Shown: one piece after another, positions 1-7,069 of the stretch
Layout of the letters: every line of letters starts with the position of its first letter
Position numbering within the stretch: the stretch's first letter is position 1
NCBI RefSeq assembly: GCF_003315795.1
Contig: NZ_QMEY01000011.1
Span: forward strand, 186,001 to 250,000
Direction of reading: 5' to 3'
DNA: 64,000 nucleotides
Source of the DNA: Spongiactinospora rosea
GTDB taxonomy: Bacteria > Actinomycetota > Actinomycetes > Streptosporangiales > Streptosporangiaceae
The notes under the pieces: generated by a model
The model's input: only the letters and a program-made list of their open reading frames with translations
Told to the model about the DNA's origin: nothing
Database searches by the model: none
Program-made: the position numbers and the translations under genes

Positions 1-476
1 TCCAGCCGGGCGGTGCGGATGAGCTGGGGGCGAATGTCCATTCGGTGAGCCTTGCCCTTCGCACGAAGTCGGGGCTGAGATGAACTCGCCACCGTCGCCC
101 TCCAGAAGATCATACTGGCGCCCCCGGCCTCTCAAACTGCCGTGTAGCCGGTGCCGGAACGGCGAGCGGGCCGACCACCCGCGAAACCCGGTCACCGGGG
201 CCGTCACAGGCATCGGCGAGCGGCGCTCAGCAGGCATGCCGTACCAGAACGCCGAGCCCGCCTCCAGCGGGCACAATCAACCTCGCCGACGCACCTTCCA
301 GTTCCTGTCACACAGGCCAGCGACCGGAGTCATGGATAACCGGAGTCCGCCTGGAGAGGTCAGCGGTCCAGCCGAAGCTCATCGAACCGGACCGCCCGAT
401 CCCCCGCGTATCACCCGGACGCCGAGAGTACCGGGGAGAGGTCGGCCGTTGGGACGGCCCAGCCGAAGTGGTGAGG
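1..476. other. No supported gene
   Basis: No reading frame here has convincing codon bias, a ribosome binding site and recognisable protein sequence; the short frames present are arginine/proline/serine-rich shadows. A degenerate direct repeat is visible: a block at about 354-380 (gagaggtcagc, then ccagccgaag) recurs at about 436-468 (gagaggtcggcc, then cccagccgaag). It lies directly downstream of the two minus-strand DUF397-like genes and could be decayed coding or intergenic sequence. Confidence 0.5.
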
Positions 477-851
477 TCACATCCGCCGCCGCAGGACGTA
501 CTGGTCGAAGTCGCCCTGCTGAGCCGCGACCAGGAAGGCCATCCACGACTCATATGTGGTCACCAGCCATCGGGGCCGCTCCGAAAGCTCCCCGATCTCC
601 AGCAGTGCGAGACCTCTCCGCTCGGCCGGCTGCACCTCCCCCGACAGCGCCGCCGCCACGAAGGCCGAGAACCGCTGCCGCGACACCAGCACACCGCCGC
701 TGCTGAGATCAGCCACGTCCCGGACCAGCAACCAATCCGAGTCCAGCCCGGACTCTTCCACCTGAAGCCCGGCGGGCCTGCTGTTCACTCGCTCCTCCTG
801 GCCCGCCTGAAGCAACCGCCCAACAGCGGCCCTAAACCTGGTCGAACTCAC
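477..851 (-). CDS. DUF397-like protein with two half-domains
   Basis: A 124-residue protein with GTG start at 851, overlapping the upstream gene by 20 bases. Two stretches resemble the end of the DUF397 fold (an L/V-x-R-D strand, a loop, then an aromatic helix ending in G-E/D): around residues 37-72 (WLLVRD ... FSAFVAAALSGEV) and 84-118 (LEIGEL ... WMAFLVAAQQGDFD). DUF397 proteins are small actinobacterial proteins, usually 60-75 residues, encoded next to XRE regulators; their molecular role is not well defined. The doubled form is unusual. It sits last in a three-gene minus-strand set with another doubled protein and an ATPase. Assignment rests on motif resemblance to the canonical DUF397 protein at 2551-2757. 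Confidence 0.65.
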   Translation of the reverse strand: MSSTRFRAAVGRLLQAGQEERVNSRPAGLQVEESGLDSDWLLVRDVADLSSGGVLVSRQRFSAFVAAALSGEVQPAERRGLALLEIGELSERPRWLVTTYESWMAFLVAAQQGDFDQYVLRRRM

Positions 852-1134
852 CCTTGGTCACCCTCCGCTGAAAGTCCGCCCACGCATCAGGCGTTGTCGT
901 CACCGCTTCCTCAAGGCCCGGAATGAGATCCCCGACCGCCAAGCGGATCGATCCGGACGTCCCTCTATCCGGCTCGAACGCCCCCTCCCGCACCTCGGCC
1001 AGGAACGTGCTCCACCCAGGCCGGGAGATCCACACACCCGACCCGGGCGCGGCCTCATCCCGCAGGCGAATCCAGTTCGTATGGCGCGGATCCACGTAAC
1101 TCACCACCAGGCGGTGCGCCCGGCCGTCACTCAT
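832..1134 (-). CDS. DUF397-like protein with two half-domains
   Basis: A 100-residue protein. The ATG at 1134 is chosen because it overlaps the stop of the upstream ATPase gene as ATGA, which implies translational coupling; a longer frame from 1203 would run back into that gene. Two segments look like DUF397 halves: WIRLRDEAAPGSGVWISRPG followed by a W-x-x-F helix ending in EGAFE, and a second block ending in ADFQRRVTKGEFDQ. The C-terminal KGEFDQ resembles the QGDFDQ of the downstream neighbour, which suggests the two genes arose by duplication. Role unknown; probably functions with the ATPase and the divergent XRE protein. Confidence 0.7.
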   Translation of the reverse strand: MSDGRAHRLVVSYVDPRHTNWIRLRDEAAPGSGVWISRPGWSTFLAEVREGAFEPDRGTSGSIRLAVGDLIPGLEEAVTTTPDAWADFQRRVTKGEFDQV

Positions 1135-1535
1135 GCCGCGCTCCGCATCGCCAGGTCCGCCCACACCGACCGGCCACCCCAGCCCACACGCTTCACGCCC
1201 CACTTCGCGGCCAGGATGTCCACCAGGACCAGCCCCCGCCCGCCCTCTCCGTCGTCGGTCGGCTCACGCAGACGAGGCCCAACGCCGCGTCCCTTATCCA
1301 GGACTTCCAGACGTGCCGCGTCCTGAAGGATGGCCAGGCGTACCGTCACCCTCTCGCCGGGACGTGACCCATGGACGATGGCATTGGTGACCAACTCGGT
1401 CACGACGTACAGCGCCGAATCCACGGCGTCCTCGGCCCCTCCGCCACCCCGTAACACGACACGGGCGAACGCTCGCGCCACCGGCACCGACGACGCCGTA
1501 GCAGGAAGCCGCACCATCCCCAGGAATGTCGTCAC
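1131..1535 (-). CDS. HATPase_c anti-sigma-type ATP-binding protein
   Basis: A 134-residue GHKL-fold protein of the RsbW/SpoIIAB-like group. The N box is visible as TELVTNAIVHG (Glu and Asn about residues 47 and 51), a G1-like box as LDKGRGVGP and a G2-like box as GGRGLVLVDILA. These bind ATP; no histidine-kinase dimerisation domain is present. The GTG at 1535 is preferred over 1541 because GGAGG lies about five bases upstream, whereas the 1541 GTG is inside that Shine-Dalgarno sequence. First gene of a minus-strand set with two DUF397-like proteins, divergent from an XRE gene. In Streptomyces such ATPases accompany whiJ-like regulators and may act as antagonists; the partner here is unknown. 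Confidence 0.8.
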   Translation of the reverse strand: MTTFLGMVRLPATASSVPVARAFARVVLRGGGGAEDAVDSALYVVTELVTNAIVHGSRPGERVTVRLAILQDAARLEVLDKGRGVGPRLREPTDDGEGGRGLVLVDILAAKWGVKRVGWGGRSVWADLAMRSAA

Positions 1536-1606
1536 GGGCACCTCCGATTCGGCCCCTGCTGCCGCAACGAGCTGGCATGCTCATATCGGCACATACAGGC
1601 TCCTTT

Positions 1607-1649
1607 ATGCAGGGCTGCATCGTGCAGGGCTCTAGATTAGAGCCCTGCA
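1607..1649. promoter_or_regulatory. Double palindrome in divergent promoter, probable XRE operator
   Basis: Two inverted repeats lie between the divergent ATPase and XRE genes. At 1607-1620, ATGCAG and CTGCAT flank GG. At 1623-1649, a perfect 12-base arm TGCAGGGCTCTA (1623-1634) and its complement (1638-1649) flank GAT. TGCAGGGCT occurs at 1608 and 1623, and in reverse at 1641-1649. The second palindrome ends 25 bases before the XRE start. Autoregulation by the XRE protein is inferred from position. Confidence 0.7.
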
Positions 1650-1674
1650 GCGTGGATAGGGAAGGGAGTTGCGC

Positions 1675-2538
1675 ATGCCCGCTGGAAACAACCCAGTACG
1701 CCGTCGCCAGCTCACCGCCGAACTGAAGCGGCTGCGCGACCTCGCGGGCCTGACTCAAGAGGAGGTAGCGAGCCGCGCCGACTGGCACCACACCAAGGTC
1801 TTCCGTATCGAGTCCGGCCGCACGGCACCGCACCCCAACGACGTACGAGTACTCGCAACGGTGTACGGCCTCAAGGATGAGGAGCAGATACAAGCGCTCA
1901 TCCAGCTCGCCAAGGACTCGCGGAAACGTGGCTGGTGGTACTCCTACCGGGATGTACTGCCAAGCCGGTACGAGTTCTTGATCGGCCTGGAGCAAGAAGC
2001 GGCCAGCATCCGTACGTTCGAGCTGGCCGTGGTTCCAGGTCTGCTCCAGACGGAAGACTACGCTCGCGCCCTGATCCGTGGCGGCCCGCTCGAACTGGGC
2101 CCCGACGAGATCCAGCGACGCCTGGAGGTTCGTCTCACGCGACAGCAGGTGCTCGCCAAAGAAGATCGCCCTCAGTTCTGGGTGATCATCGACGAGGCGG
2201 TCCTACATCGCCTCGTTGGTGGACCCGACGTCATGCGCGATCAGCTTGATCGCCTCATCACCGCTTCCGCGGAGGGGCGAACCACTATCCAGATTGTCCC
2301 CTACACAGTGGGAGCGCATCCCGGCACGATCGGCAGCTTCATCGTCCTGGGCTTCGCCGAACCCGGCGAGATCGACGTTGTCTACACAGAGACAATCGGT
2401 GGATCACTATCAGTAGACAAGCCCGACGAAGTCCGCCACTTCACCACGGCCTTTGACCACCTCAGAGCCGTGGCACTCAGTCCAGATGACTCGAACGCTA
2501 TGCTTATTGCAGCTCGTAGAGCTTTGCCCGGCAAGTGA
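1675..2538 (+). CDS. XRE-family regulator with DUF5753 domain
   Basis: A 287-residue protein. Residues about 12-66 form a Cro/C1-type helix-turn-helix (LRDLAGLTQEEVASRAD ... HTKVFRIESGRTAP), and the rest matches the DUF5753 domain found in many actinobacterial regulators (ASIRTFELAVVPGLLQTEDY; a C-terminal half with TIQIVPY and GSFIVLGF). The ATG at 1675 is preferred over TTG 1669 because GGAAGGGAG ends six bases before it. Twelve bases after its stop comes a DUF397 gene, and upstream lies a divergent ATPase/DUF397-like set, the usual partnership for this family. Probably a DNA-binding developmental or metabolic regulator acting on the palindromes just upstream. Family certain; target inferred. 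Confidence 0.93.
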   Translation: MPAGNNPVRRRQLTAELKRLRDLAGLTQEEVASRADWHHTKVFRIESGRTAPHPNDVRVLATVYGLKDEEQIQALIQLAKDSRKRGWWYSYRDVLPSRYEFLIGLEQEAASIRTFELAVVPGLLQTEDYARALIRGGPLELGPDEIQRRLEVRLTRQQVLAKEDRPQFWVIIDEAVLHRLVGGPDVMRDQLDRLITASAEGRTTIQIVPYTVGAHPGTIGSFIVLGFAEPGEIDVVYTETIGGSLSVDKPDEVRHFTTAFDHLRAVALSPDDSNAMLIAARRALPGK

Positions 2539-2550
2539 CAGGAGGTGGCG

Positions 2551-2757
2551 ATGACCCGATTTGACCTGTCGGATGCAGTGTGGCGGAAGAGCAGCCGCTC
2601 ACAGCAGAATGGAGCGTGCGTTGAGGTTGCCATGCTCCGCCGGCACGTTGCGGTACGCGACAGCAAGAATCCTGATGGCCCCGTCCTGATCTTCACTACT
2701 GAGGACTGGCGAGCGTTCACAGGAGCAGTTGCGCGCGGCGAAACCCCGACTCCGTAG
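2551..2757 (+). CDS. DUF397 domain protein
   Basis: A 68-residue canonical DUF397 protein with the family's conserved blocks: VWRKSSRSQQNGACVEVA, then VAVRDSKNPDGPVLIFT and WRAFTGAV. The ATG at 2551 is chosen because GGAGG at 2541-2545 sits five bases upstream; the GTG at 2545 is part of that site. It follows the XRE gene by 12 bases and is probably co-transcribed with it, ending at a hairpin at 2788. DUF397 proteins pair with XRE/DUF5753 regulators across Actinobacteria; a role as partner or antagonist of the regulator is inferred. Confidence 0.92.
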   Translation: MTRFDLSDAVWRKSSRSQQNGACVEVAMLRRHVAVRDSKNPDGPVLIFTTEDWRAFTGAVARGETPTP

Positions 2758-2787
2758 TCCATTGTCGCTGTATCCGACCACTTGACC

Positions 2788-2813
2788 GTGCCCCTGCGTT
2801 CATGCGGGGGCAC
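2788..2813 (+). terminator. Hairpin after XRE-DUF397 pair
   Basis: A ten-pair stem, GTGCCCCTGC against GCGGGGGCAC with one T-G wobble, closes a six-base loop 30 bases after the DUF397 stop. There is no T-run, as is common for actinomycete terminators. Confidence 0.6.
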
Positions 2814-2982
2814 GAGCATGCTGTGGCCACCGTCCAGGCGCGGCTCCAGCCTCACGAGACGCCAGGTACAGGGCGTACCAGGCATCTGTATGCGGGCCGG
2901 TTACCGATCATTGCCTGGCGTCATTCGAGCGGGTATGGGTTCAGGCCACCCCATGGCCGGGCAACGAGGACCAGGAGTCCTG

Positions 2983-3450
2983 ATGGGACGAGTCGAGTAC
3001 TGGAACGATGAGGACGCGCCGCAGGCCAATAGCCTTGTGCCCGCCTGCGGAACGGTGACCGTCGATGATCAGGGGCGGATTCTGTTGCAGCGCCGGAGGG
3101 ACACCGGGCAGTGGGCGCTGCCGATGGGGAAGATGGAGATCGGGGAGACGCCCTCACAGTGCGCCGTCCGTGAGACGCAGGAGGAGTCGGGCATTCTGGT
3201 CGAGCCGTTCGGCCTGCTCGGCGTTTACTCCGATCCAGACCATATCGTCGCCTATACGGATGGTGAGGTCCGCCAGGAGTACGAGGTGATGTTGCTCGCC
3301 CGCCCGGTTTCTGGAGTACCCGGGGCGAACGACGAAGCCAGCGATGCCCGCTGGTTCGCTCCGGAGGATTTGAAGGACCTGGACATCCACCCGACCCAGT
3401 GGCGGCAACTCAATGACTATCTGACCGGCCGGTACCCGCACGTGGACTGA
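2983..3450 (+). CDS. Nudix hydrolase
   Basis: A 155-residue protein with a full Nudix box: G-x5-E-x7-R-E-x2-E-E-x-G read as GKMEIGE, TPSQCAV and RETQEESGI. Nudix enzymes hydrolyse nucleoside diphosphates linked to another group; substrate cannot be told from sequence. The N-terminal core (PACGTVTVDDQGRILLQRRR, then GQWALPMG) is typical of small cytoplasmic Nudix enzymes. The ATG at 2983 is chosen because AGGAG lies five bases upstream at 2973-2977; the frame stays open to 2782 but the extension overlaps the terminator hairpin and looks non-coding. Stand-alone gene. Confidence 0.92.
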   Translation: MGRVEYWNDEDAPQANSLVPACGTVTVDDQGRILLQRRRDTGQWALPMGKMEIGETPSQCAVRETQEESGILVEPFGLLGVYSDPDHIVAYTDGEVRQEYEVMLLARPVSGVPGANDEASDARWFAPEDLKDLDIHPTQWRQLNDYLTGRYPHVD

Positions 3451-3947
3451 AAGCGCGCGGAGGGCGCATCGGCCTCTCGGGATATCCGCCGGCCCCACCA
3501 CTACTGCTATTTGGCCCGATCTTCCCGTCTCCGCTCGCTACTGGTCACGTCACATCCGGCGCGCCGTCACGGTGGTCACCAAGTGACCTCTGCCTAGTAC
3601 TCCAGCCGTAGATCGGGATCAGATGGTGTGCAAGGTCGATAGGGTATGGCGTCAAAGATCTCGTGGAATCACTACTGTTGTGGGCGGAACCATTAGCCGC
3701 CCTGTCGACACATATGGCCTGATCGCTATAGCCTGCGAGATGAGAGACCGCCAGCCGATCAGCAGATCGGTTTCAAGGGGCGTATGTCAAGAAAAGTTGG
3801 GCTCATATGCGGCGGGACGACATATGGGGAGGCGCACTAGCGGGCTCTCAAGCCGCACTTACTCGGCAATAGTCGCGGCCATGACAGCATTGATAGGCGC
3901 GAGTCGTTCGGTCCATGGCAGCGTAGGTAGAGAGGTCCAGACCTTCA
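3451..3947. other. 497-base stretch without a supported gene
   Basis: Base composition is visibly less GC-rich than neighbouring genes, with several catatg-like hexamers. The open frame at 3623-3994 has poor codon bias and overlaps the better candidate at 3948. I see no tRNA, terminator or repeat. It may contain the promoter of the following gene or decayed sequence. Confidence 0.4.
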
Positions 3948-4439
3948 ATGCTGATCGTCGATGTCACCCCTGGCGGCGTCGTTGCAGTAGATGAGTACGA
4001 TGCAGACGCCGTACTGCCAGATGGGAGTGTGAGCATCTCCGCAACCCTGCCAGCAAGTCTGACCACGGGCAGGGGCGAGGCTGTCCGTGTTCTGGTCGAA
4101 GTACTAAGGCGTTTCGGTGGGGTCGCTCCGCGCGCACTTCTGGGGGGCTACCTTGTCCCGGGAGCCGAGGGCCATCTCCTGGTGCAGGTCCATTACAGTC
4201 CTGACACCCAGGCGATGCCGCAGCGTGTCGTGGGTAGCCGTCTATGGAGGGACCCATTTACTGTAGGGCTTCCGAGGGAGTTTGCGGATGCCGTCATACA
4301 AGCTTTTCTTGGGCAGGATCGTGAGATAGTTCCCTCTGGGCATCTGATCATCGATAGCGCGGGCTGCGATGAAATCAATTCAGCCGCCCCTGTGTTTGGG
4401 CAGGCTGCTTCTTCCTTGCTGTGTGTCATATCATCCTGA
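3948..4439 (+). CDS. Hypothetical protein
   Basis: A possible 163-residue acidic cytoplasmic protein with no recognised domain. Beta-rich-looking N-terminal segments (MLIVDVTPGGVVAVDEYDAD, then DGSVSISATLP) are followed by a helix-like stretch and a C-terminal PSGHLIIDSAG. No signal peptide or membrane segment. The ATG at 3948 has only a distant purine-rich site (GAGAGG about 13 bases upstream), so the start is uncertain. Codon bias is weaker than in neighbouring genes, but the amino-acid composition is far more protein-like than the overlapping frames. It lies immediately upstream of the hairpin-repeat region. No function proposed. Confidence 0.5.
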   Translation: MLIVDVTPGGVVAVDEYDADAVLPDGSVSISATLPASLTTGRGEAVRVLVEVLRRFGGVAPRALLGGYLVPGAEGHLLVQVHYSPDTQAMPQRVVGSRLWRDPFTVGLPREFADAVIQAFLGQDREIVPSGHLIIDSAGCDEINSAAPVFGQAASSLLCVISS

Positions 4440-4625
4440 CTACAGGGAATAGCGATTGAGCCTGAGCTTCGCGACCTGATTCGTACCTGGTAGTTGCCGT
4501 AAGCGCGGCAGATCTCTCCCAGGGATGGCGCAAGGTGGGCGCCTGGGAAGGCCCAGACAATTGATCGCGGTAGCGGGACTTGGGCCGTTGGTGCGGCATG
4601 AATTCGTGAAGCAGTCGGTGGCGCA

Positions 4626-5195
4626 AGCGCCGGGCGAAGCCCGGCATGAAAAGGGCGACTGAGCGAAGCGAAGACGATTACGCGCGCGGTAGCGCGCAGG
4701 CCCGCCGAAGGCGGTGGTGGTTGGGGAAGGGGCGTTCTGGTCGGCGCTGAACAGTGAGTACTGCGGCACATGGGAAACGCCGGGCACGAGGGCGCTACTG
4801 GCAACGGTGGGCGGCGGGTGCTGGGCTCTGCCGTACCGGATCAAGGGGCGGCACGGGCGGGCGTACCGGATCACGAGCGCCGGGCGGAGCCCGGCATGGG
4901 AAAGACGGCTGAGCGAAGCGAAGGCGATTGTGCGCGCGGTAGCGCGCAGGCCCGCCGGAGGCGGGGTGGTGGTTGAGGAGGGGGCGTTCTCGCCGGTGCT
5001 GAACGGTGAGTACTGCGGCACATGGGAAACGCCGGGCACAGGGGCGCAGCCGGATACGGGGGGCGGCGGGTGCTGGGCTCTGCCGTACTGGAGCATGGAG
5101 CGGCACGGGCGGCTGGAGCGGATCATGAGCGCCGGGCGAAGCCCGGTCTGAAAGAGGCGGCTGAGCGAAGCGAAGGCGATTGGGGGCTCGGTACC
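4626..5195. repeat. Tandem ~252-bp repeat with multiple GAA-loop hairpins
   Basis: Two complete copies and a partial third start at 4626, 4876 and 5128 (spacings 250 and 252 bases). Each begins with a perfect stem, GCCGGGC against GCCCGGC around GAA (GGA in copy 2). Then come tgagcgaagcgaag, the stem GCGCGC/GCGCGC around GGTA, and CCGCC/GGCGG around GAA (GGA in copy 2). A 4619-4632 stem GGCGC/GCGCC precedes copy 1. The second half of each unit shares gtgagtactgcggcacatgg and ggcggcgggtgctgggctct. Frames are open on both strands through the array, but their amino-acid differences between copies are frequent while the stems stay identical, which argues for a structural element rather than a protein. 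The preceding 4440-4625 also has no supported gene. Confidence 0.85.
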
Positions 5196-5215
5196 TGAGC
5201 AGGAGAACGGGGTGC

Positions 5216-5237
5216 TTGACTTCGAGCGCGCTCTAAC
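5216..5237 (+). promoter_or_regulatory. MerR-type operator and promoter
   Basis: TTGACT (5216-5221) leads into the imperfect 16-base palindrome TTCGAGCGCGCTCTAA, centred on GAGCGCGCTC at 5224-5233, ending about 15 bases before the merR start. This TTGACTT...GAG...CTC...AA pattern resembles operators of AdhR/NmlR-type MerR regulators. Autoregulation is inferred. Confidence 0.65.
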
Positions 5238-5252
5238 GGGGAGGCTTGGGGC

Positions 5253-5615
5253 ATGGAGACGGGGCTGGGGATTCAGGGGGCCGCCGAGCGGTCGGGGCTG
5301 AGCGCGCACACCCTGCGCTACTACGAGCGCATCGGGCTCATTCACGAGGTGCACCGGGACATCACCGGTCACCGTGTGTACTCCGACGCCGACCTCGGCT
5401 GGCTCGACTTCCTGACCAAGCTCCGGGAGACCGGCATGCCGATCGCCGAAATGTGCCGTTACGCCGAGCTGATGCGCGAGGGCCCGTCCACCGTGCGGGC
5501 CAGGCGGCTGATGCTGGAAGAGCATCGGGAACGGGTGCTGGCCCGCATCTCCCAACTCAATGACGATCTCAAGACCGTCGACGACAAGATAACCACGTAT
5601 CTGGAGATGGAATGA
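5253..5615 (+). CDS. MerR-family transcriptional regulator
   Basis: A 120-residue regulator with an N-terminal winged helix (IQGAAERSGLSAHTLRYYER, then IGLI and a GHRVYSDADLGWL wing) and a C-terminal dimerisation coiled coil rich in R/E/L (residues about 78-118). There is no C-terminal cysteine cluster as in metal sensors, so it fits the small NmlR/AdhR-like group that answers aldehydes or other electrophiles; this is inference. It overlaps the downstream aldo-keto reductase gene by four bases (ATGA), so the two are one operon, and a typical MerR operator lies just upstream. Confidence 0.93.
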   Translation: METGLGIQGAAERSGLSAHTLRYYERIGLIHEVHRDITGHRVYSDADLGWLDFLTKLRETGMPIAEMCRYAELMREGPSTVRARRLMLEEHRERVLARISQLNDDLKTVDDKITTYLEME

Positions 5616-6592
5616 TCACTCGCAGACTGGGAAACGGGGGCCCGGAGGTTTCCGGTATCGGCCTGGGCTGCATGGGCATGTCGGAGTTCTACGGGGCCGG
5701 CGATGACGCGCAGTCGATCGCGGTCATCCACAAGGCGCTGGACCTCGGCGTCGACTTCCTGGACACCGCCGACATGTACGGCAGGGGCCACAACGAACTT
5801 CTCGTCGGCCGGGCCATCACGGGGCGCAGGGACGAGGTGGTGCTGGCCACCAAGTTCGGCATCGTGCGCAGTGACGACCCCAACGCCCGGGCCGTTGACA
5901 ACAGCCCGGACTACATCCGGGCCGCCTGCGACGCCTCGCTCAAGCGGCTCGGCGTCGACCACATCGACCTGTACTACATGCACCGCCGCGACCCGAACGT
6001 GCCCGTCGAGGAGTCCGTCGGGGCGATGGCCGAGCTGGTGACGGCGGGCAAGGTCCGTCACCTCGGGCTGTCGGAGGTCAGCGCGGACACCCTGCGCAAG
6101 GCCGCCGCGGTGCATCCGATCGCCGCCCTGCAGAGCGAGTACTCGCTGTTCACCAGGGGTCTGGAGGAGGACATCCTGCCGGCCGCCCGCGAGCTGGGCA
6201 TCGCGCTGGTGGCCTACTCCCCGATCAGCCGCGGCATCCTGTCCGGTGCCGTCGTCTCGGCCGATGATCTGGCGGCCGACGACTTCCGCCGGACCGCGCC
6301 CAGGATGGCCCCGGACGCGATCGAGCACAACCTGGCGCTGGTGGCCGAGGTACGCGCGATCGCCGACGAGGCCGGCTGCACGCCCGCGCAGCTCGCGCTG
6401 GCGTGGCTGCTTACCCGCGGCGACGACGTGATTCCGATCCCGGGCACCAAGCGGCTGCGCTACCTGCTGGAGAACACCGCCGCCGCCGACATCACGTTGA
6501 CGCCGGACCAGCTCGCGGCCCTGGAGAAGGCCGTACCGGCGGGCGCCGCCCACGGCGCCCGCTACGCGAACATGTCCACCATCGAGCAGTAG
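5612..6592 (+). CDS. Aldo/keto reductase
   Basis: A 326-residue (alpha/beta)8 NADPH-dependent oxidoreductase of full family length. The catalytic tetrad is visible: Asp51 and Tyr56 in DFLDTADMYG, Lys81 in LATKFG and His124 in YYMHRRDP. The C-terminal cofactor segment contains VIPIPGTKRLRYLLEN. Such enzymes reduce aldehydes or ketones; substrate unknown. Start overlaps the merR stop as ATGA, indicating coupled translation under MerR control. It ends six bases from the convergent pcaG stop, so the aromatic cluster and this operon share almost no intergenic space. Confidence 0.94.
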   Translation: MITRRLGNGGPEVSGIGLGCMGMSEFYGAGDDAQSIAVIHKALDLGVDFLDTADMYGRGHNELLVGRAITGRRDEVVLATKFGIVRSDDPNARAVDNSPDYIRAACDASLKRLGVDHIDLYYMHRRDPNVPVEESVGAMAELVTAGKVRHLGLSEVSADTLRKAAAVHPIAALQSEYSLFTRGLEEDILPAARELGIALVAYSPISRGILSGAVVSADDLAADDFRRTAPRMAPDAIEHNLALVAEVRAIADEAGCTPAQLALAWLLTRGDDVIPIPGTKRLRYLLENTAAADITLTPDQLAALEKAVPAGAAHGARYANMSTIEQ

Positions 6593-6598
6593 TAGGGC

Positions 6599-7069
6599 TC
6601 AGACCGCCAGGAACACCGTCTCGCCCTCGCCCTGCAGGCGCACGTCGAAGTGGTAGAACCCGTCCTCCGGGCGGGCCACGAGCGTCGCGCGCCGGGGCTC
6701 GTCGAGGGTCGCCAGGAACGGATCGTCGTCGTTCAGGTAGACGCGGGTCCACACCGGCTTGAGCAGGCCCCTGGCGAACACCAGCATCGAGATGTAGGTG
6801 GCGGGCCGGGCCGTGCGGAAGACGTACCGGCCGTCGGGGTCGGTCGGGCAGCGCCCGAAGATCCCGGGCTGGCAGATCTCCAGCAGCGCGTCCGGCACCG
6901 GAACGCCGGCGCCGTCGAGGACCCGCCCGCGTAGTTCGATCGCGCCGGGGTGGTCCTCGGGGACGGCCCACGGGCCCTCGGGGTACGGCAGGGCGTGCCC
7001 GAAGAACGGCCCCACGGTCTGCGACGGCGTCGGCGTGGCCGCCGTCGCGCCTCCCTCCAGAGCACCCAT
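6599..7069 (-). CDS. pcaG: Protocatechuate 3,4-dioxygenase alpha subunit
   Basis: A 156-residue alpha chain of the intradiol dioxygenase that cleaves protocatechuate to 3-carboxy-cis,cis-muconate. Family blocks include TPSQTVGPFFGHALP near the N-terminus, the beta-sandwich segment LEICQPGIFGRCPTDPDGRY and a C-terminal GFYHFDVRLQGEGETVF. As expected for the alpha subunit, the iron ligands are not here but in PcaH. The ATG at 7069 overlaps the pcaH stop (GTGATG), so the two subunits are translationally coupled. Last gene of the minus-strand pob-pca run; normally pcaB or pcaL would follow, but here the aldo-keto reductase converges. Confidence 0.95.
   Translation of the reverse strand: MGALEGGATAATPTPSQTVGPFFGHALPYPEGPWAVPEDHPGAIELRGRVLDGAGVPVPDALLEICQPGIFGRCPTDPDGRYVFRTARPATYISMLVFARGLLKPVWTRVYLNDDDPFLATLDEPRRATLVARPEDGFYHFDVRLQGEGETVFLAV

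Noticed and set aside
477..2757. Toxin-antitoxin reading of the XRE/DUF397 set
   Set aside because: DUF5753, DUF397 and the ATPase match a known developmental-regulator arrangement, and no toxin fold is visible.
3623..3994. A 123-codon plus-strand frame
   Set aside because: Arg/Ser-rich with weak codon bias, no ribosome binding site, and it overlaps the more protein-like 3948 frame.
4714..5151. A plus-strand frame encoding two 84-residue repeats in the hairpin array
   Set aside because: No ribosome binding site, poor conservation between the two units at protein level, and the conserved parts are the hairpins. Kept as an open point in the repeat finding.
4440..5555. A 371-codon minus-strand frame through the hairpin repeat
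   Set aside because: It spans the repeat and the real merR gene on the other strand. Protein differences between copies are many while hairpins are conserved, so coding is unlikely, though copies are in frame.
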